10,517 bases of DNA from Bacteroidales bacterium (GCA_017554135.1 JAFZIX010000215.1:1-10517); one strand, 5' to 3'. Numbered from the stretch's first letter, positions 1-6,375 are shown. The notes: generated by a model not told the origin, from the letters alone. A program made the numbers and translations.

Positions 1-27
1 CCTGAGCCAGGATCAAACTCTTCTTTG
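1..27 (-). rRNA. rrs: 16S ribosomal RNA, 5' end only (partial)
   Basis: The reverse complement of 1-21 reads AGAGTTTGATCCTGGCTCAGG, the universally conserved site near the 5' end of bacterial 16S rRNA (E. coli positions 8 onward). The mature end should lie about seven bases further upstream, near position 27-28. The rest of the gene lies beyond the left edge. The exact processed end is inferred from E. coli numbering. Confidence 0.95.
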
Positions 28-186
28 TATATTTCAAAATTCTAGCTTGATTCCTGACGCTTTCAATTTCTATTATAGAATTGACGCTCTCGATCTATTA
101 AATTGTTCTCGGTACTTGCTTGTACTTGTTCTCCCAATATTTTCAATGAACTAAATCCGTTTAGAAAATCCTTTTTCCGAAACGGG
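28..186 (-). other. 16S rRNA leader (pre-rRNA 5' external spacer)
   Basis: This AT-rich, non-coding stretch lies between the rRNA promoter and the mature 16S end. It holds a hairpin at 63-84 (TCAAT and TCTAT arms pairing with ATAGA and ATTGA, one bulged T), flanked on both sides by TGACGCT. A boxA-like stretch on the minus strand at 151-135 (GTTCATTGAAAATATTG) resembles the antitermination motif of rRNA leaders. The hairpin and the repeats could mark processing sites. The boundaries come from the promoter and the 16S motif; the antitermination role is inference. Confidence 0.7.
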
Positions 187-189
187 CTG

Positions 190-220
190 CAAAGATACGC
201 ACTTTTTTGAAACCACCAAA
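190..220 (-). promoter_or_regulatory. rRNA operon promoter, Bacteroidetes type
   Basis: On the minus strand TTTG (220-217) is followed after exactly 19 bases by TATCTTTG (197-190). This is a full match to the Bacteroidetes primary-sigma consensus TTTG-N19-TAnnTTTG. Transcription should start around 184-187. An A/T-rich tract just upstream (about 222-247) could act as an UP-like element. The position in front of a 16S gene supports the call. Confidence 0.85.
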
Positions 221-234
221 CTTTTTTCGGCATT

Positions 235-281
235 TTTTTAAAAAAACTAGAGCGCCTCTCGATTCACATCGAAAGGCGCTC
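235..281 (-). terminator. Rho-independent terminator of the phosphatase/PPIase operon
   Basis: GAGCGCCT (250-257) pairs with AGGCGCTC (274-281), and an inner TCGAT/ATCGA pairing lengthens the stem. In minus-strand sense the hairpin is followed by TAG and then a run of seven T (about 241-247). On the plus strand no T run follows, so it terminates minus-strand transcription coming from the PPIase gene. Its T tract runs directly into the A/T-rich region upstream of the rRNA promoter. Confidence 0.85.
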
Positions 282-297
282 ACAATTCTAACCTAAA

Positions 298-329
298 ATT
301 TAACCTATGAAAAAACTATTCGGTTAAAT
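298..329 (-). other. Stem-loop in the 3' region after the PPIase gene; possible small-RNA 5' end
   Basis: ATTTAACC and GGTTAAAT (298-305 and 322-329) form a perfect 8-bp stem around a 16-base loop. Together with the terminator hairpin at 250-281 it would give a compact two-stem RNA of roughly 90 bases between the PPIase stop and the rRNA promoter. Just upstream, minus-strand TTGGCACG (351-344) resembles a sigma-54 -24 element, with GT instead of GC at the -12 position. The region may simply be the operon's 3' UTR; an independent sRNA is speculative. Confidence 0.35.
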
Positions 330-360
330 CATATTACGAATACCGTGCCAAAAGTGCCGG

Positions 361-1023
361 CTATTCGGCAGTAATTTTAATAATTTTCACCTGGGCCACA
401 GGACGGTCCCGGCGGTCGGTTTCCACGGCCGCAATCTTGTCGATAACATCCAGTCCCTCAACGGTTTCGCCGAACACAGTATAGGAGCCGTCCAACTGCG
501 CGCAGGTCTGTTCGTTCTGCACGATATAGAACTGGGAGCCGGAAGATTCCTTCATGGGATTCGCGGCATCCCCGCGGCGGGCAGCAGCAATCGCACCCTT
601 CTTATGACGGTATTCGGGCACGAACTCGGCAGGCACGGTATAGCCCGGTCCGCCGGTGCCGAAACGGTCGAAATTGGCCGGATCCTTGGTCAGCGGGTCG
701 CCACCCTGAATCATAAAGCCGTTGATAACACGATGGAAGAGCAGCCCGTCGTAGAACCCGCTCAACGCCAACTTCTCGAAATTGGCCCTGTGCAGAGGCG
801 TACCCTTGTAAAGTTTGATCTTGATAGTACCATAGTTGGTCACCATGTCGAAGATTGGCTCTTCAGCCAGTTCAGTAATTTTCTTTTCCACTTTGATTGA
901 ATCTTGTTTTGCTTGTTCTGCTGCCTGTTCGGCCTCAGCGGCAGCCTTTTTCTTGTTTCCACACGCAGAAGCCAAAAGCGCAAGCGCTGCAATGCCGATG
1001 ACAAAAAATAATAACTTTTTCAT
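361..1023 (-). CDS. Peptidyl-prolyl cis-trans isomerase, cyclophilin type, lipoprotein
   Basis: This encodes a 220-residue cyclophilin predicted to catalyse proline cis-trans isomerisation, helping proteins fold in the cell envelope. The N-terminus is a lipoprotein signal (MKKLLFFVIGIAALALLASAC, lipid-attachment Cys21), followed by an Ala/Glu/Lys-rich linker at about 24-50. The cyclophilin domain spans about 57-220, with FHRVI and FMIQGGD (96-109), SGSQFYIV (161-168) and YTVFGETVEGLDVIDKI (181-197), covering the family's active-site blocks. I chose the ATG at 1023 over an in-frame TTG at 1029, because the TTG overlaps the stop of the upstream phosphatase and would only add two residues before the signal peptide. 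It is the last gene of the four-gene operon, 2 bases after the phosphatase stop. Its link to the phosphatases may be just co-transcription. Confidence 0.93.
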   Translation of the reverse strand: MKKLLFFVIGIAALALLASACGNKKKAAAEAEQAAEQAKQDSIKVEKKITELAEEPIFDMVTNYGTIKIKLYKGTPLHRANFEKLALSGFYDGLLFHRVINGFMIQGGDPLTKDPANFDRFGTGGPGYTVPAEFVPEYRHKKGAIAAARRGDAANPMKESSGSQFYIVQNEQTCAQLDGSYTVFGETVEGLDVIDKIAAVETDRRDRPVAQVKIIKITAE

Positions 1024-1025
1024 AT

Positions 1026-2327
1026 TCAATATGCTTTGATTGCTTTTGTGAGACGCTCTTCAACATCGGAAAGCAGATACAGCCCATCCGGGTTGGCTTT
1101 GAGTCCGGCCAGGCTGATCTTTTTCGCCATGGGAGGGTTCTTGTAGGATAAAGCGCTCTCGTCGCGCAACTGCGTGACGGAGGCATATACCAGCCAGATA
1201 TCAGCATATTCCTGTCCGTCCTTGCCGGAGAATTTTTCAAAGACCACCTTGGCCCCAATCGGAGTCCGCTGCTCAATGGCGCCATCCAATTCATAAGGCT
1301 CGGCTTCCAGAGCAGCAAGCACGCTCCCGATATTGGAATCATGCCCGCAGAGGAATGAAAATATCCGTTTTTCGTTTTGAATTTCGGAAAGAATTGTGAT
1401 AAGCAGAGGATGAGCCACATTCACGGCGACGGAGGGAGCAGTGAAAAGGACATCTCCGTACCATTCTTTAATAAGAGATATGTTGGTCCAGTCATATAAC
1501 GTGAGCGTTTTGCCAAATGCCGCCTTCTGTTCGTCGGGCTCCTCGTAATACTGAAGAACAAGGGCGTCGGCAAAAGAGCATGCCATCTTGAGACCTCCCG
1601 ACATGGACGGCTCGGCATTTAGTTTAAATGACACGGATGTAGGGAACTGAGAGAAGCTGGCGGTATCGGGATAGGCCGGGGATCCGGTGATATTGATAAC
1701 CCGTTCGATAAGCGCAAAGCGCTCGGACAATTTAATCTCCGGGTCATTCAGAATCACCTGAACCTCCTTCTGGGCTTGAGTCTCAAACTCCGGCGACAAT
1801 TTGGTTATCTGTGGATTGAATACAGGATCCATGGTGTCGAACTGTACATTCATCTCCACATTTGCATTCTTTCCGGGAAGAAGGGCATCAGCAAAAGACC
1901 GCGCCGTGTACTGACAGCGCTGCTTTGCGTTAGCATAAAACCGGAAGGCATAAGGGTTTGCATAATCGTCCAGAATATCCTTTTCTTCGAGCCATTCTCT
2001 GAAGAAGGCGCCCATATTGCTTTCCAGCCGGGTTCCTTTGGGAGTAAGGAGGCTCGGAGCGCCTTCCCACAAGAACCATTGATAGTTCGAATCAGTCATC
2101 CGGGAGAGGATGGAGCCCTTTCCAACCATAGGAGAACGGATGTTGTGACGGCTGAGAATAACCATCTGGTCCAGGGTATAATTCTCGGAAAAAGATTCCG
2201 GACGCGGAAGCCACTCTTTGTGTTCCTGTGATTCCGGCAAATCAACACGCTCCTCGCTCTGGCACGAAGAAAACAGAAACAACAGTGGCAGAACACCGGC
2301 AAGCGCCAGAATTATATACCTTTTCAT
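1026..2327 (-). CDS. Histidine acid phosphatase, glucose-1-phosphatase (Agp)-like lipoprotein
   Basis: The protein has 433 residues and belongs to the clade-2 histidine phosphatase superfamily (AppA/Agp type), which hydrolyses phosphomonoesters such as glucose-1-phosphate or phytate through a phosphohistidine intermediate. The catalytic motif is RHNIRSP (60-66). Asn replaces the usual Gly, as in E. coli Agp (RHNLRAP), and the following SPKGTRLE-like and MGxFxREWLEE region also resembles Agp. The distal proton-donor motif GHDSNI places His329-Asp330. The N-terminus is a lipoprotein signal ending LFSSC (Cys22), so it is probably periplasm- or surface-anchored. The ATG at 2327 is preferred to an upstream in-frame TTG at 2345 that lies inside the preceding gene. 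It starts one base after that gene's stop, so co-transcription is near certain. Exact substrate is not visible from the sequence. Confidence 0.9.
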   Translation of the reverse strand: MKRYIILALAGVLPLLFLFSSCQSEERVDLPESQEHKEWLPRPESFSENYTLDQMVILSRHNIRSPMVGKGSILSRMTDSNYQWFLWEGAPSLLTPKGTRLESNMGAFFREWLEEKDILDDYANPYAFRFYANAKQRCQYTARSFADALLPGKNANVEMNVQFDTMDPVFNPQITKLSPEFETQAQKEVQVILNDPEIKLSERFALIERVINITGSPAYPDTASFSQFPTSVSFKLNAEPSMSGGLKMACSFADALVLQYYEEPDEQKAAFGKTLTLYDWTNISLIKEWYGDVLFTAPSVAVNVAHPLLITILSEIQNEKRIFSFLCGHDSNIGSVLAALEAEPYELDGAIEQRTPIGAKVVFEKFSGKDGQEYADIWLVYASVTQLRDESALSYKNPPMAKKISLAGLKANPDGLYLLSDVEERLTKAIKAY

Positions 2328-2328
2328 A

Positions 2329-3645
2329 TTAATTGTGTTTAGCAAACAAATGTGTCCTCTGGTGGAGGTAGGCCTTCAGGTCTGACCATTTATAATATGG
2401 CCATTGGGAACTGATTAAATTAAAAGTTGCCTCCTCGCCATTCAGCAGCAGTTTCACCAGCGTCTCACCGCCGCGCTTCTTGCATTTGGGGGTGTAGAAC
2501 ACCAGTTGTATATTGGTGGCCATCGGAGAATCCGTGGTCTGGAAAAAATAAGCCTGCTCTTCCGGGGTAGGAGCGATTAGCCCCGCACCATTGATATCCA
2601 TCACCATCAGCAGGCTCATCAACACGTGGTCGTGCCCGAAACGCAGATCCGCGCCGGTGCCGCCGGAGGCAAGGCGCTCATCCGCCTTCGCCACCATATC
2701 ATCCACTATGGAACAGCAGGTGGTCTTGTAGGGATAGTACTCGCGGAAACGCTCGTAATTATCCGTCTCCCAAAGGATTGCATACTCCTCATCCGTCAGC
2801 AGCGGGTCGAGGTCCATACGCTCCTCCGGCGGAATGCTGTTCATCCCCGCCACGAGCATGTAGATATAGAAGAATGCATCGTAGGCACTGCGTCCGCCGA
2901 GGCATACGGAGGGATCCTTGAAGAGCCGCCCGAGCACGTCCTGATACTGGGGGAACTTGCGGAGGAAGTAGGCCTCCGAACTCTCCTCAAACGGAAAAAC
3001 CAGCTTCGGGCCGGTGTAGGCGAAGGGGTTCTTGCCCATATTCGGGCGGGTAGCCTGGATATCCAGGGTGCCGGAGTGGGCGTACACATCCGCCTTCGGG
3101 GCCTCCCGGGCTATGCTGGCACAGCAGGAACTCATACTCATTATGGAGCGGACGGAGGTGGAGGAACAGGCCTCCACGCGACTGCCTGCCTTGAATGCGT
3201 CAGGGAAGGATTTCACCATGTTGGCGGCGATCCAGGCGTGCTGCTTCCATCCGGCAGGGGTGAGATCTCCCACCTTGTACTGGCCATCCTTCCAAAAGGC
3301 CTCCAACTGCCCGAGGAGTTTCTCCCCGTACTCGGTCAGATTGCCGGTGGCAGCGCCCTCGCGGAGCATATCCAGCGGCAGGGTATAGGTCTTGGCGGTG
3401 TAGGCATAGCGCGAGCCATGGCGCCCGTAGTGGGCGATGTAGGTCGCTTTATACCCTTTCGGTGCCGGCGTCAGGGCCTTGACGGTGGTGTCGTAGGTGC
3501 GGTCCAGGCCGGCAGCAAGCATTCTGCTGGCGCGAACTTTCTCACGAACATCCGTCCGAGCAAGGTGCAGGGGCTGGGCATAAACAATCCCGCTCCCCAG
3601 CACGACGGCGAGGAGCAGGGACAGAAGATTTCGCAGGGTCTTCAT
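2329..3645 (-). CDS. Secreted histidine phosphatase, multiple inositol-polyphosphate phosphatase (MINPP)-like
   Basis: The 438-residue protein starts with a cleavable signal peptide (MKTLRNLLSLLLAVVLGSG..., likely cut after VYA at 23), so it is exported. The phosphatase core carries YGRHGSRY (73-80), the nucleophile motif in the form common to MINPP-like enzymes. A STSVRS block (about 162-167) supplies the conserved phosphate-binding Arg. FGHDHVLMSL gives His338-Asp339, an HD proton-donor pair where classical MINPPs have HAE. Family members release phosphate from inositol phosphates or sugar phosphates; which one applies here is unknown. It follows the antiporter gene by 3 bases and precedes the Agp-like gene by one base. 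The two phosphatases differ in motif, length of signal and anchoring, so they probably have different substrates or locations rather than being a recent duplication. Confidence 0.88.
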   Translation of the reverse strand: MKTLRNLLSLLLAVVLGSGIVYAQPLHLARTDVREKVRASRMLAAGLDRTYDTTVKALTPAPKGYKATYIAHYGRHGSRYAYTAKTYTLPLDMLREGAATGNLTEYGEKLLGQLEAFWKDGQYKVGDLTPAGWKQHAWIAANMVKSFPDAFKAGSRVEACSSTSVRSIMSMSSCCASIAREAPKADVYAHSGTLDIQATRPNMGKNPFAYTGPKLVFPFEESSEAYFLRKFPQYQDVLGRLFKDPSVCLGGRSAYDAFFYIYMLVAGMNSIPPEERMDLDPLLTDEEYAILWETDNYERFREYYPYKTTCCSIVDDMVAKADERLASGGTGADLRFGHDHVLMSLLMVMDINGAGLIAPTPEEQAYFFQTTDSPMATNIQLVFYTPKCKKRGGETLVKLLLNGEEATFNLISSQWPYYKWSDLKAYLHQRTHLFAKHN

Positions 3646-3648
3646 GGC

Positions 3649-5043
3649 TTATTCGATGACCTGCTGCTTGCGGCGCCAGTTCAGCACCGGCAGCATGAAG
3701 GAGATGATGGCGGCGCCGAGCCAGAACCAGCTGACGTAGGTATAGTCGTGCACCATCGCTCCGTTCGCACCTTCCACGCTGTGTCCGTCCAGCAGCAGAC
3801 CGGTGATAACATTCTGCAGACCGGCGGCGGCATAGGAGGCCATACCCACGATTCCGAGGGCGGCTCCTGTAGCCTGACGAGGAACGAGATCCACCGCCAT
3901 CAGGCCTCCGAGGAAGCTGATCAGCACGCCGATGGCAACGCCGAAGAGTACCATGGCCAGCACGTTGACCCACTTGGAAGGGCCTCCGAACAGGAACAGC
4001 GCGAGCGCGATGGCCTCGATGATACCGGCTACGAATGCAGGATACTTCCTGTCTCCTCTGAATACCGCATCCGACAACCAGCCGGAAACAACGGTGCCGA
4101 TGATGCCGAATATAGGATTGATTCCGATGATAGTGGCAGCGCCTGCGAGATCGTAACCTTTAGCCTCCTGCAGGAAGATGGTGCCCCACTCGTTGATGGC
4201 GTAGCGGCTCATATACATGAAGGCGCTGGCGATTGCGAGGATCCAAACGCCGGGATTCCTGACTACAGCGGCCTGCATGCGCTTGGTCTGCGCGCGCTTT
4301 TCTTCCGGGGAAAGGGTGTCCTTCTGCTCCGCTTCTCCGGCCAGAACCTCTACGGGAGGAAGGCCTTTGGCCTCGGTGGAGTCGTGCAGGAAGAAGATGA
4401 TTATGAGGATGCCCAGCACGCCGGCCAGGGCTGCGCCGAAGAAGCCCCACTTCCAGCCGAAACTTGCCACCAGCATGCCCACGAACACGAATGAAAGACC
4501 TTCGCCGATGTTATGGGAGGAACTGAAGAAGCCGTAGTAGGTACCCCTGATGCGAAGGGGATACCAGCGCGAAAGGGCTATGATTGCAGGCGGAGCGCCC
4601 ATGGACTGGCTCCATCCGTTCACCGCCCAGCAGCAGGCAAAGAGGATGAACAGGGCCGAATTGGCGATGCCTCCCTTGAGGGCGGTCACGCCCAGGATGC
4701 CCATCGTGAAGTTCATAAGCACGGACACGATGAGGCCGGCCGCCATGAAACGCTTGATGTTGGAACTGTCCGCCAGGAAGCCGTTGATAAGTTTGCCGAT
4801 GGCGTACGCCCAGTAGAGGCACGCGCCGATGATACCCAACTGGGTGGCGTTAAGCAGGCCCGCGTCGATGAGCGGCTGCTTCATCACGCCCATCGAGAGG
4901 CGGCAGACATAGTAGAGCGCGTAGCCGAATGTTCCGGCCATGAAAGCCTGGAAACGCAGTCGCTTGTAGGTCTTGTCAACCTTGTCGGCAGGCACCTTCA
5001 CTGCCGCAGGACCGCCGGCTTTGAAAAAATCAAGAAAACTCAT
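3649..5043 (-). CDS. MFS organophosphate:phosphate antiporter (GlpT/UhpT family)
   Basis: The 464-residue protein is a 12-helix major facilitator of the OPA family, which imports glycerol-3-phosphate or hexose phosphates in exchange for inorganic phosphate across the inner membrane. Visible signatures are FGYALYYVCR with Arg48 (equivalent to GlpT Arg45), SSSHNIGEG with His177 (GlpT His165), FMYMSRYAINEW with Arg280 (GlpT Arg269), and GWLSDAVFRGDR (321-332). The two arginines and the histidine that bind the phosphate group in GlpT are therefore conserved. A charged cytoplasmic loop (about 221-258) joins the two halves. It is first in the operon, 3 bases before the MINPP-like gene. The substrate cannot be told from the sequence; the phosphatase partners favour sugar phosphates. 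The GlpT alignment is from memory of the E. coli protein. Confidence 0.92.
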   Translation of the reverse strand: MSFLDFFKAGGPAAVKVPADKVDKTYKRLRFQAFMAGTFGYALYYVCRLSMGVMKQPLIDAGLLNATQLGIIGACLYWAYAIGKLINGFLADSSNIKRFMAAGLIVSVLMNFTMGILGVTALKGGIANSALFILFACCWAVNGWSQSMGAPPAIIALSRWYPLRIRGTYYGFFSSSHNIGEGLSFVFVGMLVASFGWKWGFFGAALAGVLGILIIIFFLHDSTEAKGLPPVEVLAGEAEQKDTLSPEEKRAQTKRMQAAVVRNPGVWILAIASAFMYMSRYAINEWGTIFLQEAKGYDLAGAATIIGINPIFGIIGTVVSGWLSDAVFRGDRKYPAFVAGIIEAIALALFLFGGPSKWVNVLAMVLFGVAIGVLISFLGGLMAVDLVPRQATGAALGIVGMASYAAAGLQNVITGLLLDGHSVEGANGAMVHDYTYVSWFWLGAAIISFMLPVLNWRRKQQVIE

Positions 5044-5075
5044 ATTAATATTTTAGTGTTGTTCGTTTCAAGCCT

Positions 5076-5083
5076 TAAATATA
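5076..5083 (-). promoter_or_regulatory. Possible -7 element for the antiporter/phosphatase operon
   Basis: TATATTTA on the minus strand matches TAnnTTTG at all but the last base and lies 32 bases before the antiporter ATG. No TTTG is found at the usual 19-21-base distance upstream, so this is a weak candidate. The operon must start in this gap or be read through from the glycosidase gene. Confidence 0.35.
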
Positions 5084-5106
5084 CGAAAAAAGTAGCAACC
5101 CACCCC

Positions 5107-5146
5107 GGCACATGGCCCGAAAAACCGCATTTTCTGGCCATGTGCC
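5107..5146. repeat. Perfect 11-bp inverted repeat
   Basis: GGCACATGGCC (5107-5117) is exactly repeated in inverted form as GGCCATGTGCC (5136-5146) around an 18-base loop. No T run follows on either strand, so it is not a standard intrinsic terminator. It could be a REP-like element or a protein-binding site upstream of the antiporter operon. Confidence 0.8.
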
Positions 5147-5187
5147 CACTGAAAACCCCTGACCAGCAGAGATTTTGGGCAATATCT

Positions 5188-5221
5188 CCCCAGGTCCCGC
5201 CTTTTTCGAGGGGACAAGGGG
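5188..5221. repeat. GC-rich imperfect hairpin
   Basis: CCCC (5188-5191) and GTCCC (5194-5198) pair with GGGAC (5211-5215) and GGGG (5218-5221), with a 2x2 internal mismatch and a 12-base loop. On the plus strand CG and five T follow, which would suit a terminator, but there is no plus-strand gene upstream for it to serve. Probably part of the same intergenic repeat as its neighbours. Confidence 0.6.
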
Positions 5222-5252
5222 CGTTTTTGCCGTAAAATGGGACAAGTCAGGG

Positions 5253-5310
5253 TTACTGTCATTCCGAGCATTACTGTCATTCCGAGCGAAGCGAAGGAAT
5301 CTAGTGACAG
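5253..5310. repeat. Direct repeat plus REP-like hairpin after the glycosidase gene
   Basis: TTACTGTCATTCCGAGC occurs twice in direct, abutting copies (5253-5269 and 5271-5287, period 18). The second copy continues into GAAGCGAAGGAATCTAG and folds back: CTGTC (5274-5278) pairs with GACAG (5306-5310) and ATTCC (5279-5283) with GGAAT (5296-5300). The core (GTCATTCCGAGCGAAGCGAAGGAATCT) resembles an intergenic repeat seen in many bacterial genomes, as I recall it. It lies 11 bases after the glycosidase stop and may help end or stabilise that transcript, although no T run follows. Confidence 0.75.
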
Positions 5311-5320
5311 ACACGGAGGA

Positions 5321-6265
5321 TTATTCCGTAGTTTCGATGACAAGGAAGTGTGTGCGCACGTTGCGGACCCCGGCGTGGTCGTATTTCTCATTGTCGGTGG
5401 GGTAGTTGACCACATTGGTTTCAGGGTCCCCCTGGCCGCGCACGCAGAGGGTGGTGGAGCCGCCACCGTCCATATTGAGAGCGTACTGCGGGTGGAAGTA
5501 TTTCACCAGGAAACGCGTGAGTTCCCGGGCGCTCATCCCCTCGCTGACTGCAGGGCGCCGGCCATCCACCGCAACCAGAAGAAGGTGATTATTCCCGGTC
5601 AAGGCTACCGCCGAGCGCGGATGGCGCACCCCCTGGTGGCGGATGGGATCCTCATACTGGAGTTTGTCGAAATCCTCCTGCCCGTACTTGGGATCCACGA
5701 AGAGCTCGCCCACCGGATCGAAATCGTCGATGAGCATGGGGGCGCTGGAGAAGATGTTGCTGCAGGTGGAGGAAGCGTAGAACGCCCTGCGCTCTTCGAT
5801 GCTCTTGCCCTTTCCATCGAAGGTGATGCTAACGTCACGGCCGTTCTCCACGCATATCGCGCCCTCACTCTTCCAGTTAGGAATGTTGCTGGTGAAGACG
5901 AAGTCGTAGGGCATGCAGGTGTAGTACTCCCCGTTCGTCTTGATGACGACAGATGTCGATTCGTAGGTGGCGTTCATCGCCGCTATGCAGCCGGGAGTGC
6001 GAAGGTAGACGTCCGAGGTCGGTTCCCTCTTGTCGGAGCAGTTGAAGCGAAGTTCATATTTAGGATTGTTCAGATCCTGGTCGATGACGAACACCTGCTG
6101 AGCAGAGCCGGACACCTTGTCGATGCCCGAGAAGGTGTAATATGTGATGCCGTCGGCTATTTGGGTGGTGGCCCAGCCCTCGCCCCTCGGTCCCCTGCAC
6201 CCTGGCGAGAGTGTGAAAAGGACAATGGCGAAGGTTACAACTGTACGGATATTTAGTGATTTCAT
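5321..6265 (-). CDS. Phosphodiester glycosidase, NAGPA family, lipoprotein
   Basis: This 314-residue protein belongs to the phosphodiester glycosidase family named after mammalian NAGPA, the enzyme that removes GlcNAc from GlcNAc-phospho-mannose to leave mannose-6-phosphate. Family signatures are clear: RHPRSAVALTG (214-224), LLLVAVDGR (228-236), ELTRFL (248-253), ALNMDGGGSTTL (262-273) and the terminal GVRNVRTHFLVIE (299-311). The N-terminus (to TLSPGC, Cys23) looks like a lipoprotein signal, placing it in the envelope. The start is the ATG at 6265, only 5 bases after a TATCTTTG element, implying an almost leaderless mRNA. Bacterial members may act on exopolysaccharide or phospho-glycan diesters; the substrate here is unknown. 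It lies upstream, in the same direction, of the antiporter/phosphatase operon, separated by 277 bases. Confidence 0.9.
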   Translation of the reverse strand: MKSLNIRTVVTFAIVLFTLSPGCRGPRGEGWATTQIADGITYYTFSGIDKVSGSAQQVFVIDQDLNNPKYELRFNCSDKREPTSDVYLRTPGCIAAMNATYESTSVVIKTNGEYYTCMPYDFVFTSNIPNWKSEGAICVENGRDVSITFDGKGKSIEERRAFYASSTCSNIFSSAPMLIDDFDPVGELFVDPKYGQEDFDKLQYEDPIRHQGVRHPRSAVALTGNNHLLLVAVDGRRPAVSEGMSARELTRFLVKYFHPQYALNMDGGGSTTLCVRGQGDPETNVVNYPTDNEKYDHAGVRNVRTHFLVIETTE

Positions 6266-6270
6266 AATTG

Positions 6271-6301
6271 CAAAGATAATTTATTCTATTGACCATCGAA
6301 A
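6271..6301 (-). promoter_or_regulatory. Promoter of the phosphodiester glycosidase gene
   Basis: The minus strand has TATCTTTG (6278-6271), a perfect -7 element identical to that of the rRNA promoter. Nineteen bases upstream lies TTTC (6301-6298), one base off the TTTG -33 element. The predicted start is about 6266-6268, directly before the ATG at 6265. The -33 element overlaps the first arm of the palindrome beginning at 6300, so a protein bound there could block RNA polymerase. Confidence 0.7.
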
Positions 6302-6320
6302 ACTTAAAAAATTTAAGTTT
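6300..6320. repeat. Palindrome 1: 9-bp arms, 3-base spacer
   Basis: AAACTTAAA (6300-6308) and TTTAAGTTT (6312-6320) are exact inverted copies around AAA. The same arms recur at 6376-6399. It overlaps the -33 region of the glycosidase promoter, an operator-like position. Confidence 0.75.
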
Positions 6321-6326
6321 AGGCAA

Positions 6327-6348
6327 ACCATAAGATTGTTCTTATGGT
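6327..6348. repeat. Perfect 9-bp hairpin between the two palindromes
   Basis: ACCATAAGA (6327-6335) pairs with TCTTATGGT (6340-6348) around a TTGT loop. On the plus strand it is followed by CTTTT, so it could terminate a plus-strand transcript, but none is known upstream. It may instead be part of a regulatory or mobile array with the flanking palindromes. Confidence 0.75.
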
Positions 6349-6375
6349 CTTTTAAAAACACACAATCGTCAGCAG

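Noticed and set aside
1024..1029. TTG at 1029 as the start of the PPIase gene.
   Set aside because: It overlaps the upstream stop codon, and the ATG two codons later begins a standard MKK lipoprotein signal.
2626..4494. A 622-codon open frame on the plus strand across the MINPP-like and antiporter genes.
   Set aside because: It lies antisense to two clear genes with conserved motifs, crosses their boundary, and encodes a His/Gly/Glu-rich sequence with no recognisable domain. It is a codon-bias shadow.
5253..5287. A CRISPR array suggested by repeated units.
   Set aside because: Only two abutting copies of an 18-base unit with no spacers, and no cas genes are present.
5068..5466. A 132-codon minus-strand frame through the intergenic hairpins into the glycosidase 3' end.
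   Set aside because: It overlaps the glycosidase in another frame and is translated from repeats and hairpins. I treat it as a spurious frame over a repeat element.
5237..6256. A 339-codon plus-strand frame opposite the phosphodiester glycosidase.
   Set aside because: It is antisense to a convincing enzyme and begins in the intergenic repeat. Its sequence shows no family features.
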